64,000 nucleotides of DNA from DASXRA01 sp963737425 (lineage in GTDB: Bacteria > Actinomycetota > Actinomycetes > Mycobacteriales > Jatrophihabitantaceae), in the NCBI GenBank assembly GCA_963737425.1, contig CAVTSX010000009.1, forward strand, positions 496,001 through 560,000, given 5' to 3'. The notes beneath the pieces are model-generated. The model saw nothing but the letters and a program-made list of their open reading frames with translations. It made no database searches and was not told the DNA's origin. A program made the translations under genes and the position numbers. How positions within the stretch are numbered: position 1 is the stretch's first letter; every line of letters starts with the position of its first letter. Positions 41,332 to 49,910 of this stretch are shown in pieces.

Positions 41332-41658
41332 CTAGTGGTCGGCGGCCTGCGGCGGCAGGTTGGCGATCAGGCCGGGATCCTTCTCGACCTTGCCGACCTT
41401 CGCGGCGCCGCCGGGCGAGCCGAGCTCGTCGAAGAAATCGACGTTGGCCTGGGTGTAGTCACGCCATTTGTCCGGCAGGTCGTCCTCGTAGAAGATTGCC
41501 TCGACCGGGCAGACCGGCTCGCAAGCGCCGCAGTCAACGCATTCGTCGGGGTGGATGTAGAGCATCCGGCCCCCTTCGTAAATGCAGTCGACTGGGCATT
41601 CCTCGATGCACGCCTTGTCGAGTACGTCGACACACGGCTCGGCGATCACGTAGGTCAC
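41332..41658 (-). CDS. fdxC: Seven-iron ferredoxin FdxC
   Basis: Electron carrier (108 aa) of the 7Fe type, binding a 3Fe-4S and a 4Fe-4S cluster. Cysteines lie in CVDVLDKACIEECPVDC (about 9-25) and CVDCGACEPVCPVEA (about 40-54). GTG 41658 has CGGAGGA 5 nt upstream; the frame extends to 41700 without signals. Orthologue of mycobacterial FdxC, but without the adjacent DapC-like gene found there. Confidence 0.92.
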   Translation of the reverse strand: MTYVIAEPCVDVLDKACIEECPVDCIYEGGRMLYIHPDECVDCGACEPVCPVEAIFYEDDLPDKWRDYTQANVDFFDELGSPGGAAKVGKVEKDPGLIANLPPQAADH

Positions 41659-41719
41659 TGCGGTCCTCCGGGCGGGAATCTGGTTCTGCGCGCGCGACAA
41701 TGCGCGGGAGTGCTTGACC

Positions 41720-41725
41720 TAGTAT
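41720..41725 (+). promoter_or_regulatory. -10 hexamer of SH3/GNAT gene
   Basis: TAGTAT ends 7 nt before GTG 41733, which is therefore taken as start over ATG 41724 (inside the hexamer). Confidence 0.6.
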
Positions 41726-41732
41726 GCCGCTC

Positions 41733-42662
41733 GTGCTGGAACCAGATTGGGTCGGGCGGCGAGTTGCCGTCCGCCGCGCTCTTGAAACCGCCGACGGGCC
41801 GCGATTTGCCGACAGCGTAGGCGACCTCGTCTCGCTCACCAGCGATGCCGCCGTGGTGCAGACGCGCGCGGGCGTCGCGCGTATCCGGGTCGAATCCGTG
41901 GTTGCGGCGCGGGTTGCAGAGCCGTCCGCCGGCGACATCCTCGCCCTCGAGGCGGTCTGCGCGCGCGGCTGGCAGGCCGAGCACACCGACGAGCGCGGCG
42001 GGTGGCTATTGCGCGCGAATGAGGGCTTCACCAGCCGCGCGAACACCGCGCTACCGCTGGGCCAGCCGGTGGCATCCCTCAATGACACGCTCGATGCCGC
42101 CCGGGCCTGGTACGCCGCCCGGGGCTTGCCGCTGGGCGTCCAGATACCGCTGCCGGCACGCCGGCTGCTCGACGGCGATGTGGCTGCGCGGGGCTGGACG
42201 GCGAGCCCGGACGTCCTCGTCCTGGCCGCACGACTGGACATGCTGCGCGCCGTCCCCGACGGCCCGTCCGACGTGCACATCGCTGCCACACCGGACGACG
42301 CCTGGGTAGCGCGCTATCGCGACGGGCGGGTACCGGCAGTAGCGCGAGAGATTCTGGTTCGGCACGAGCGGGCCGGTTTCGCAGAATTACGCCGCGACGG
42401 GCGCACTGTCGCGATCGGCCGGGGCACCGTTGACGAGGGATGGCTGGGCGTCACAGCCGTCGAGGTCGATCCCGCCTGGCGGCGGCAGGGCCTCGCCGTG
42501 TCGATCATGACGGCACTGTGCGAGTGGGCCCGCGACGTTCACGGCGCGACCCGCAGCTACCTGCAGGTGACCGCCGACAACCACGCCGCGATGGCGCTGT
42601 ACCGGCGGCTCGGGTACTGGCAGCACCACACGTACCGATACCGAACTGAGCCCATCGGATGA
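41733..42662 (+). CDS. GNAT acetyltransferase with N-terminal SH3-like domain
   Basis: A 309-aa protein. The N-terminal part (about 1-65, VGRRVAVRRAL..SLTSDAAVVQT) looks like the small barrel domain of Rv0428c-type acetyltransferases; the GNAT domain lies in the last 130 residues with VDPAWRRQGLAVSIM as acetyl-CoA loop and NHAAMALYRRLGY. The middle part resembles a degenerate first GNAT half. Substrate unknown. Confidence 0.82.
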   Translation: MLEPDWVGRRVAVRRALETADGPRFADSVGDLVSLTSDAAVVQTRAGVARIRVESVVAARVAEPSAGDILALEAVCARGWQAEHTDERGGWLLRANEGFTSRANTALPLGQPVASLNDTLDAARAWYAARGLPLGVQIPLPARRLLDGDVAARGWTASPDVLVLAARLDMLRAVPDGPSDVHIAATPDDAWVARYRDGRVPAVAREILVRHERAGFAELRRDGRTVAIGRGTVDEGWLGVTAVEVDPAWRRQGLAVSIMTALCEWARDVHGATRSYLQVTADNHAAMALYRRLGYWQHHTYRYRTEPIG

Positions 42663-42675
42663 GCATCGGGTCGCA

Positions 42676-42681
42676 TAGGCT
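42676..42681 (+). promoter_or_regulatory. -10 hexamer of DUF1269 gene
   Basis: TAGGCT ends 7 nt before ATG 42689; leaderless. Confidence 0.6.
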
Positions 42682-42688
42682 CTCCGGC

Positions 42689-43264
42689 ATGCCGGACCCA
42701 TCCAATCAGAAGCTGCTCGTCATCTCCTTCGACGACCAGCTCAGGGCACAGGAGTTCCTGCTCTCCACCGTGCGGTTGCAGAAGAACGACGGCCTGCAGA
42801 TGCACGACGCAGTCTTCATCCGGCGCGATGCCGACGGCACATCGCATGTCACCGAGACCACCGACGTCACGGCCAAGCGCAGCGCGCTCGGCGGCGGCGT
42901 CTGGGGCCTGCTGCTCGGCACCGTGTTCGGTGGGCCGATCGGTGGCCTGGTGGGCGGTGCGGCCATGGCCGGCGGCGGTGCTCTCTACGCGAAACTCGTC
43001 GACACCGGCATCAAGGACGCCACGATCGCGCAACTGCGCACCGTGGTGCCGGCAGGACGTACCGGGTTGGCACTACTCGTGAGCCACCTGTCGGTTGCCG
43101 ATCTGCAACGAGAGCTGGCCCGTTTTCCCGGTACCCAACTCGTCGAAACCGATCTGCCGCCGGCCGCGATCACGGCCGTCAAGCAGGCACTCGACGAAGC
43201 CAACCGGCCGCCGTTCACTGACGTTCAGGTGCCTGCTGATTCCCCCGCGCCGACCGAGCAATAA
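42689..43264 (+). CDS. DUF1269 domain protein
   Basis: A 191-aa protein with a glycine-rich hydrophobic hairpin (about 69-100, GGGVWGLLLGTVFGGPIGG) that is typical of DUF1269, flanked by two halves of a ferredoxin-like fold. Function unknown; related proteins are membrane-associated. The 3' end overlaps by 50 bp the convergent membrane-protein gene. The acidic Pro/Ala tail is unstructured. Confidence 0.78.
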   Translation: MPDPSNQKLLVISFDDQLRAQEFLLSTVRLQKNDGLQMHDAVFIRRDADGTSHVTETTDVTAKRSALGGGVWGLLLGTVFGGPIGGLVGGAAMAGGGALYAKLVDTGIKDATIAQLRTVVPAGRTGLALLVSHLSVADLQRELARFPGTQLVETDLPPAAITAVKQALDEANRPPFTDVQVPADSPAPTEQ

Positions 43265-43703
43265 CCCCACTTGAGAGTTGAGTCGCCAGCGTGACGCCGC
43301 CTGCGAGCGCGCCGGCCAGCAACATCCCGTAGGTCACCCAGGGTTGCGCTCCCTTGCCGGCAGGCAGCAGTACGTCGCCCTCGGGGCGTGACATGCCGAG
43401 CACGATGATCGCGACCACCCACAGCAGGAACGGCACGGCAGCCACCGGTCGCGACGCCCCCAGCCGCGCCGCCAGCATCGGCAGGCAGACATTGGCCGCG
43501 ACCGCCAGCGCGACCGACACCGGCACAAGCACGCTGCCCCAGTACAGCGGCGTGAGCAGCACGCAGAGAAGCCCGGCGAGCAGTCCGGACAAGCAGCAGC
43601 CCACGATGCCGGCGATCTCGAGGGCGCCGGTCGGCTCCGGTTCCGGGCGGACAGGCGTGGGCGGACCCGGCATCGGCCGGGCACGCCCGGCGGGCTGGGT
43701 CAT
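43215..43703 (-). CDS. Membrane protein adjacent to mshB
   Basis: A 162-aa protein with a Pro-rich N-terminus (1-28) and four hydrophobic segments (about 30-50, 55-75, 87-105, 120-140). It matches the position and style of Rv1171, next to mshB in mycobacteria. Its ATG overlaps the mshB stop (ATGA), indicating coupled expression, but nothing links it to mycothiol chemistry. The last 50 bp overlap the convergent DUF1269 gene. Confidence 0.75.
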   Translation of the reverse strand: MTQPAGRARPMPGPPTPVRPEPEPTGALEIAGIVGCCLSGLLAGLLCVLLTPLYWGSVLVPVSVALAVAANVCLPMLAARLGASRPVAAVPFLLWVVAIIVLGMSRPEGDVLLPAGKGAQPWVTYGMLLAGALAGGVTLATQLSSGVIARSARGNQQAPERQ

Positions 43704-44629
43704 GCGCCGGGGTCGCTCAGTGAGCGGATCCCGCTGAACAGATCGGTTTCGTGCCCGTCGGCGTTGCGATCCGGGCCGAGTTCGCCGCGGGCCAAGCGGA
43801 AGTGCTCGACCGCGAGGATCTCGCGGCCGAGCTTGTTCGACAGCGCGAAGAACGGACCGTCGACGCTGATCTGCGTCGCGTGCGCGGCCAGCGCAGCCAT
43901 CTTGGCCGCCCCGAAACCGGTCGCGTCCAAGGCCGTGGTGACGACGTCGTCCTCGACGCCGAACGGAAGATCCTCGACCCGGTCGACGCCGAAGAACGAC
44001 GACGCGGACCCCTGGAGCGCGTCGAAGCCGCGACGCAGCAACGAACGTGGGACGCACGTCCAGTAGACCTTGCTGACCTGCCAGGGCGCGCTGCCGGACG
44101 AGCCGGCCGGATAGGACGATTCCGCCGCCCGATCAACGGCTGCCATGGCGACCCGGTGCGCCATGATGTGGTCGGGATGGCCGTAGTCGCCATTCGGGTC
44201 ATAGGTGACAACGACCTGCGGACGCACCTCGCGGATTACCTCGACGGCGGCGGCAACCGCCTCGTCGAACAGGACAGCATCGTCGGCGGCCCGCCAGAAG
44301 GCGCGCGGTTTGATGTTTGCCTCGGTGTCCATCATTCCGCTGTCGCGAAAGCGGCCCGGGCCACCGAGAAAGCGGTGATCGGTGACCCCGAGGTGGGTCA
44401 TCGCCGTGGCGAGCTCGCCGATGCGGTAGCCACCGAGCTGGTCGGCCTCGTCGGCGCCGAGCAGCGCGAGCTCGGGCACCAGCACCTCACCCTCCTCGCC
44501 CAGGGTGCAGGTGAGCAGCGTGACGTGCGCGCCGGCCGCGACGTAGTACGCCATCGTCGCCCCAGTGCCGATCGACTCGTCGTCTGGGTGCGCGTGGACG
44601 ACGAGCAAGCGGTGCGAAGGCAGACCCAC
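43700..44629 (-). CDS. mshB: N-acetyl-GlcN-inositol deacetylase MshB
   Basis: Mycothiol biosynthesis enzyme (309 aa) that deacetylates GlcNAc-Ins. The zinc site is AHPDDES (about 13-19) with a later His in YGHPDH (about 147-152). A TAGGGT hexamer 8 nt before GTG 44629 suggests its own leaderless promoter, although oppF ends only 36 bp upstream on the same strand. Its presence is good evidence of a mycothiol-producing actinobacterium. Confidence 0.93.
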   Translation of the reverse strand: MGLPSHRLLVVHAHPDDESIGTGATMAYYVAAGAHVTLLTCTLGEEGEVLVPELALLGADEADQLGGYRIGELATAMTHLGVTDHRFLGGPGRFRDSGMMDTEANIKPRAFWRAADDAVLFDEAVAAAVEVIREVRPQVVVTYDPNGDYGHPDHIMAHRVAMAAVDRAAESSYPAGSSGSAPWQVSKVYWTCVPRSLLRRGFDALQGSASSFFGVDRVEDLPFGVEDDVVTTALDATGFGAAKMAALAAHATQISVDGPFFALSNKLGREILAVEHFRLARGELGPDRNADGHETDLFSGIRSLSDPGA

Positions 44630-44637
44630 GATGCGTG

Positions 44638-44643
44638 ACCCTA
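44638..44643 (-). promoter_or_regulatory. -10 hexamer of mshB
   Basis: TAGGGT on the minus strand, 8 nt before GTG 44629. Confidence 0.5.
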
Positions 44644-44665
44644 GCGCCCTGCGCGGGGCGAACTG

Positions 44666-45826
44666 CTAGCCGACGGTCGGGGACGTCTCCGCACTGCCGG
44701 ACGAGGTCGCGAGGTCGTCTTGCGGGGCGATGACGTCGGCGCGAACCTCCGGAAAGTGGCAGGCAGCGAAATGGCCGGTCGCCTTCATCTCGAACGGCGG
44801 AATCTCGGTACGGCACCGTTCCTTGTCCCCGTCGCTCAACTGCTCGCGGTACTTGGGGCACCGGGTGTGGAACACGCAGCCGGGCGGCGGGTTGATCGGA
44901 CTCGGAAGATCGCCGGTGAGCAGGATCCTGGTGCGCCGGCCCTCCTTGCTCGGGTCCGGAACCGGCACCGCTGACATCAGCGAGTGGGTATACGGATGCA
45001 TCGGTCGTGCGTAGAGCTTGTCACGCTCGGCCAACTCCATGATCTTGCCGAGGTACATGACTGCCACCCGGTCGGAGATGTGCCGCACGACCGACAGATC
45101 GTGCGCCACGAAGATGTAGGCAAGGTCGTACTCGCTCTGCAGATCCTCGAGCAGGTTGACCACCTGCGCCTGGATCGACACATCGAGCGCCGACACCGGC
45201 TCGTCGCAGACGATCAGCTTTGGCCGTAGGGCAATCGCCCGGGCCACGCCGATGCGCTGACGCTGCCCTCCGGAGAATTCGTGCGGGTACCGGTTGTAGT
45301 GCTCGGGGTTGAGGCCAACGCGTTCGAGCAGTGCCTGGACCTCGGCCTTGATGCCGTGCTCGGTCTTGGTGCCCTGGATCTTGAACGGCGCGCCGACGAT
45401 GGTGCCGATGGTGTGCCGCGGGTTCAGCGACGAGAACGGATCCTGGAAGATCATCTGGATATCGCGACGGATCGGGCGCATCTGGCTCACGTTCAGGTGC
45501 GCCAACTCGCGCCCGTCGAACCGGATCGACCCACTCGTCGGTTCGTGCAGCTTGGTGATGACGCGCCCGATGGTGGACTTTCCGCAGCCGGACTCGCCGA
45601 CGAGCCCCAGTGTGTCGCCGCGGCGCAGCGAGAATGTCACGCCGTCGACGGCCTTGACCGCGCCGATCTGACGCTTGAAGAAGACCCCACGCCGGATCGG
45701 GAAATGCTTGCGGACGTCATCCACGACGAGCAGCGCCTCCGGATCGTCGACCGCCGGGTGCGTGCTGTTATCCGGCGATGGCACTGATGCCGGTGCGTCG
45801 GAACCGGCGCTGTTGTCCATCGTCAT
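44666..45826 (-). CDS. oppF: Oligopeptide ABC transporter ATP-binding protein OppF
   Basis: ATPase subunit (386 aa) of a peptide importer. Walker A is GESGCGKST (77-85), with EFSGGQRQR and LIVCDEPVSALD; the C-terminal oligopeptide-transporter extension has GCVFHTRCPKY, part of the Fe-S/cysteine cluster region seen in OppD/F. ATG 45826 has GAGG 7 nt upstream. It is the fifth gene of the operon oppC-oppA-oppB-oppD-oppF and follows oppD by 22 bp. Confidence 0.92.
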   Translation of the reverse strand: MTMDNSAGSDAPASVPSPDNSTHPAVDDPEALLVVDDVRKHFPIRRGVFFKRQIGAVKAVDGVTFSLRRGDTLGLVGESGCGKSTIGRVITKLHEPTSGSIRFDGRELAHLNVSQMRPIRRDIQMIFQDPFSSLNPRHTIGTIVGAPFKIQGTKTEHGIKAEVQALLERVGLNPEHYNRYPHEFSGGQRQRIGVARAIALRPKLIVCDEPVSALDVSIQAQVVNLLEDLQSEYDLAYIFVAHDLSVVRHISDRVAVMYLGKIMELAERDKLYARPMHPYTHSLMSAVPVPDPSKEGRRTRILLTGDLPSPINPPPGCVFHTRCPKYREQLSDGDKERCRTEIPPFEMKATGHFAACHFPEVRADVIAPQDDLATSSGSAETSPTVG

Positions 45827-45848
45827 GACCTGACCTCTACTTTCGTGC

Positions 45849-46916
45849 TCAGCCGAGCTTGGGCGAGATGTCGTTCTTCCAGATGCCGCGACGCACGTCG
45901 GGCTCGAGATGGCAGCGCACGGCATGGCCGGGCATTGCCTCGCGAAGATCGGGATGCTTCTCGAAGCAGGTCTGGCCGCCAACCCGGTCGGAGTAACCGC
46001 AGCGCGGATTGAACACGCACCCGTCGGGAACGTTGATCAACGACGGCGGCTGCCCGGCGATCGGCTGCAGGCGCTCCTGCCTGGTGCGGTCCAGACGCGG
46101 CATGGAGGTCAGCAGGCCCCAGGTGTAGGGCATCTCCGGGCGGTAGAAGACGTCCTCGACCGAGCCCCGCTCGACGCACTGGCCGCCGTACATGACGACG
46201 ACGTCGTCACACGTCTCGGCGACCACGCCCAGGTCGTGGGTGATCAGCAGGATCGCGGAGTTGAATTCGCGTTGCAGATTCTTCATCAGGTCCAGGATCT
46301 GCGCCTGCACCGTGACGTCGAGGGCGGTCGTAGGTTCGTCGGCGATCAGCAGCGCGGGATCGCACACCAGCGCCATTGCGATCATCGCGCGCTGCCGCAT
46401 GCCACCGGAGAAGGCGTGCGCGTACTCGTCGTAGCGCTTGTCCGGGTTCGGGATACCGACCCGGTCGAGCATCTCGACCGCACGCTTGCGCGCTACGGCC
46501 TTGCTCACCTTGTTGTGGACCCGGTAGGCCTCGCTAATCTGGTAGCCGACCGTGTAGAAGGGATGCAGCGCCGAGAGCGGATCCTGGAAGATCATCGCCA
46601 TCTTGCTGCCCCGCAGCCGGCGCACGTGCTCGTCACTCGCGACTGTCAGGTCTTCACCGTCCAGCCATATCGAGCCGGTCATCTTGGCCCGGGTGCGGCG
46701 ATGCAGGCCGAGAATCGCCTGGCTGGTCACCGACTTGCCCGATCCGGACTCACCGACGATGCCCACGGTCTTGCCGCGTTCGACGGTGAAGGACAGGTTG
46801 TCGACCGCCTTGACCAGGCCGTCGTCGGTCGGAAAATAAACCCGTAGGTCCTGTACATCGAGGAAGGCTGTGGGCGCCTTCTCGGCGTCGAACGTGATCT
46901 CTGGTGCTGCGCTCAT
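45849..46916 (-). CDS. oppD: Oligopeptide ABC transporter ATP-binding protein OppD
   Basis: Partner ATPase (355 aa) to OppF. Walker A GESGSGKS (55-62), AFSGGMRQR signature and LIADEPTTALD Walker B are intact; the C-terminal region contains GCVFNPRCGY. Together with OppF it powers import of peptides captured by OppA. It may also serve the second permease/binding-protein locus at 53-57 kb, which has no ATPase genes. Confidence 0.92.
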   Translation of the reverse strand: MSAAPEITFDAEKAPTAFLDVQDLRVYFPTDDGLVKAVDNLSFTVERGKTVGIVGESGSGKSVTSQAILGLHRRTRAKMTGSIWLDGEDLTVASDEHVRRLRGSKMAMIFQDPLSALHPFYTVGYQISEAYRVHNKVSKAVARKRAVEMLDRVGIPNPDKRYDEYAHAFSGGMRQRAMIAMALVCDPALLIADEPTTALDVTVQAQILDLMKNLQREFNSAILLITHDLGVVAETCDDVVVMYGGQCVERGSVEDVFYRPEMPYTWGLLTSMPRLDRTRQERLQPIAGQPPSLINVPDGCVFNPRCGYSDRVGGQTCFEKHPDLREAMPGHAVRCHLEPDVRRGIWKNDISPKLG

Positions 46917-46961
46917 GGCCCCATCTCTTCACAGAAGCGGTGAACAGTCGGCTGCGTCACC

Positions 46962-47975
46962 TTACGCGTACGTGACCCTCGGGTCGATGACTGCATATAA
47001 CAGGTCGACGATGAAGTTCATAACGACTACTGCCGCTGCCGCAATAAGTACAACGATGACAATGATTGGCAGATCGAGTTGCTGGATTGCGAAGATGCCG
47101 ACCTTCCCGATCCCGTTGAGATTGAAGACCACTTCGGTGATCGCCGCCCCGCCGAGCACGGAGGCCAGGTCGAGGCCCGCGATCGTAACAATTGGGGTCA
47201 ATGCCGCTCGCAGGCCATGCTTAAAGATCACCTTGCTGCGCGAAAGTCCCTTGGCCCGCGCCGTGCGGATGTAGTCCTCGGTCATCGTCTCGAGCATCTT
47301 GGCCCGGGTCAGCCTGATGTAGAGCGCGGCGTACACCGAGGCGAGGGTGATCCATGCGCCGAGCATGCCCGATGCCCAGCCCACCGGATCCTTGAACGGC
47401 GAGACATAGTTCGGCTGCGGCAACAGGCCGTACTTGATGGTGAAGATCTGCAGGACGATCAGGCCCACGAAGAACGTCGGGAACGAGTATCCGACCAGCG
47501 AGACGCCGAGCAGCGTCCGGTCGACGAGTTTGCCACGCCGCAGCGCCGACACCACCCCCAAGGCCACTCCGACGCCGACCCACAGCACGAACGACCCGAT
47601 CGCGATCGAGAGGGTGATCGGCGCAGCCTTGCCCAGGATGTTGTTGATCGTGGTCTGTTGGCTGGGCGAGTAGCCAAGGCACGGCGCGTTGCAATGCACG
47701 ATGTTCTGCGGATGGGTTCGCTCAAGCTCCGGGTCGTCCGGGAAATTGCGCTCAGTGACCAGGCCCTTGAGGAAGTCGAAGTACTGCGTGGTGATCGGCT
47801 TGTCATAGCCGAGTACGTGCCGGTTGGTCTTCATCAGCGCCGGAGTGCAGTTCTTGCCGCAGGTCAGCCTCGCGGGGTCGCGAGGTATGGCGAAGAACAG
47901 CAGGAACGTGATGATGCTGATGGCCAGCAACATCAGCACGATGGCGACGGTGCGCCGGATTATGTAGTCGAGCAT
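46962..47975 (-). CDS. oppB: Oligopeptide ABC transporter permease OppB
   Basis: Membrane subunit (337 aa), six predicted helices. The binding-protein-dependent signature EDYIRTARAKGLSRSKVIFK and the OppB N-terminal MLDYIIRRTVAIVLML are clear. A cysteine-containing exterior loop (TCGKNCTP and VHCNAPCLGY) is shared with the second OppB (53380-54387), supporting common ancestry. GGGAG precedes ATG 47975 by 3-5 nt. Lies 107 bp downstream of oppA. Confidence 0.92.
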   Translation of the reverse strand: MLDYIIRRTVAIVLMLLAISIITFLLFFAIPRDPARLTCGKNCTPALMKTNRHVLGYDKPITTQYFDFLKGLVTERNFPDDPELERTHPQNIVHCNAPCLGYSPSQQTTINNILGKAAPITLSIAIGSFVLWVGVGVALGVVSALRRGKLVDRTLLGVSLVGYSFPTFFVGLIVLQIFTIKYGLLPQPNYVSPFKDPVGWASGMLGAWITLASVYAALYIRLTRAKMLETMTEDYIRTARAKGLSRSKVIFKHGLRAALTPIVTIAGLDLASVLGGAAITEVVFNLNGIGKVGIFAIQQLDLPIIVIVVLIAAAAVVVMNFIVDLLYAVIDPRVTYA

Positions 47976-48082
47976 TCGCTCCCTGCCCTGACGGGCGTTG
48001 GTGTCACCTCGCCTTCCATGTAGGACCAATCGGCGCTGTTCGGCCGTGCCCTGGCTTGCTGCCGGGGCACGGCCGCGCGGTG

Positions 48083-49822
48083 TTACTTGACAGCCGCGAT
48101 GGCGAAGTCGACGTAGCCGCCGAACGCGCCATTCATGATGAATCCCTTGACATTCGACCCGTGAATGTAGAACCACTTGTCGGCCATCATCGGGATCACC
48201 GCGGCCTGCTTGACGACCTTCTCGTCCAGTGCGGACCACTGCTTTTGCTGTTCGGCGTTGTCGGTCAGGTTCAGCGCCGTGTCGATCGCCTTGTTCGCGT
48301 CCGGGTCGTTGTACTCGCCGGGGTCGTTGCCGAGGAAGGTCGGGGTCAGGTTGCTGCGCCCGTCCAGCAACGGCGGGATCACGGTTGATCCCGACGGCCA
48401 GTCCGCTGCCCAACTCGTCCAGGCCAGTTGCGGGGTCTGCGCCGGGTTGCTGATCACGTCGTAGTAGTTGTCGCCGAGGCCGTTGATCGTGACCTTGAAT
48501 CCGGCGGCGTCGAGGTTGGCCTTGACGGACGCGGCCACCTTGTCCTGGGTATCGCTCTTCTCGTAGTCGTAGACGATCGCGTAGGGCAGCTTGACCCCGG
48601 CCGCCTGCAGTACCGCCTTCGCCTTGGCGGGATCTCCCTTGTCGCCGGTGCCGAAGGCGTCGTACTTCGTGTAGGCCGTCAGCGTCGGGCTGATCAGGGA
48701 GTTCGTCGGGGCGCCCGCGGTCGAACCGCCCGACGCGGTGACGTAGGCGGTCTTGTCCAGCGCCATCGCGATCGCCTGCCGCACCTGCTGGGACGGGATC
48801 TTCTTGACGTTGACCGTCAGGTAGTCGACGTAGCCGTTGTTGTTGATCTCCGCGCGCTTCATCAGCGCCGGGTTGCCGACAACCTGCCCGACACTGGACG
48901 GCGGGATCGCGGTCATGGTGACCGCGCTCTTGTCATTGCCGTTGTCGGCGATCATCTTCGACGCGATCACGGCCTCGGTGTCGCCGAACTTCGTGACGAT
49001 CGAGTCCGGGTACGCCTTGCGAACGTTGTCGGTGGACTGCACCCAGTTCGGGTTGCGGACCAGTGTGCCGCCGTGGTTCTGGTCCCACTTGCCCTGGACC
49101 ATGTACGGCCCGTCGGAGAACGGCACGAAGTCCATCTTCGCGCCGGTGTCCTTGTCCTGGCGCACCGCGGCGAACGCCGGCAGCGTCACCGTCTGGTTGA
49201 AGTCCGCGACCGGGTGGCGGAGATGGAAGACGATCTTGTTCGGCGCCGGGCAGGTGACCGCCTTGTCGAAATCAGCCTGGCCCTTCTTCTTGAACGGCCC
49301 GTTGTAGATGGGGGAGCCATCGGGGTTGCGCGGCAGGTCGAGGTAGTCCATGGCGTAGGTCGGGCCGCCCGTTATGCCGTCCGCGACTGCGAATGTGCGC
49401 GAGACGCCGTACCTGTAGTCGGCGCAGGTGACCGGCTTGCCGTCCTGCCACTTGAGCCCGGACTTGAGGGTGAACGTCCAGGTCTTCGCGTCGGCTGACT
49501 TCTGGCCGGTGTCGGTGGCGGCGTCGGGCACGATCTGCGTCGACGCCGCGCCCTCGGCCGCCGGGAACGTCTCCAGCGTCCGGAACAGGTTGCGCGTGGT
49601 GAAGTCGATGGCGTCGCCGACGTAGATGCGCTGCGGGTCCATGTGCGAGAAGTTATGGAAGTCGTTGAGGTAGAGCGTGCCGCCCTTTTGCTGGTTCTGG
49701 TTGGGATTCCCCGAACCGGACTGGGTGCCGCCTCCCCCCTTGCTGCTTGTGCACGCGGTGAGAGCTAGCGCCGCGACCACGCCGCCAGCGAGGCACACCA
49801 CCCCGTTCCTAGCGAGCCTCAT
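48083..49822 (-). CDS. oppA: Oligopeptide-binding lipoprotein OppA
   Basis: Solute-binding protein (579 aa, SBP_bac_5 family) anchored outside by a lipid. Lipobox LTAC with Cys24 follows a short signal; a Gly/Ser/Asn-rich linker precedes the domain. Motifs GGTLYLNDFHNFSHMDPQR and VRQAIAMALDK are typical of DppA/OppA. ATG 49822 has AGGAG 7 nt upstream. The operon order here, permease C before the binding protein and permease B after it, is unusual and repeats in the second locus. Confidence 0.92.
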   Translation of the reverse strand: MRLARNGVVCLAGGVVAALALTACTSSKGGGGTQSGSGNPNQNQQKGGTLYLNDFHNFSHMDPQRIYVGDAIDFTTRNLFRTLETFPAAEGAASTQIVPDAATDTGQKSADAKTWTFTLKSGLKWQDGKPVTCADYRYGVSRTFAVADGITGGPTYAMDYLDLPRNPDGSPIYNGPFKKKGQADFDKAVTCPAPNKIVFHLRHPVADFNQTVTLPAFAAVRQDKDTGAKMDFVPFSDGPYMVQGKWDQNHGGTLVRNPNWVQSTDNVRKAYPDSIVTKFGDTEAVIASKMIADNGNDKSAVTMTAIPPSSVGQVVGNPALMKRAEINNNGYVDYLTVNVKKIPSQQVRQAIAMALDKTAYVTASGGSTAGAPTNSLISPTLTAYTKYDAFGTGDKGDPAKAKAVLQAAGVKLPYAIVYDYEKSDTQDKVAASVKANLDAAGFKVTINGLGDNYYDVISNPAQTPQLAWTSWAADWPSGSTVIPPLLDGRSNLTPTFLGNDPGEYNDPDANKAIDTALNLTDNAEQQKQWSALDEKVVKQAAVIPMMADKWFYIHGSNVKGFIMNGAFGGYVDFAIAAVK

Positions 49823-49910
49823 ACGGTTACTCCTTGTTGCTGCCGTCGCGTTCGACGGTGTGGTGCCTTCGCGATGGTTACCGCGAAGGGATCGTTGCCG
49901 GGCTGCGCGT

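Noticed and set aside
48428..49498. Plus-strand frame of 356 codons opposite oppA
   Set aside because: Val/Arg/Asp-rich shadow frame, no recognisable domain.
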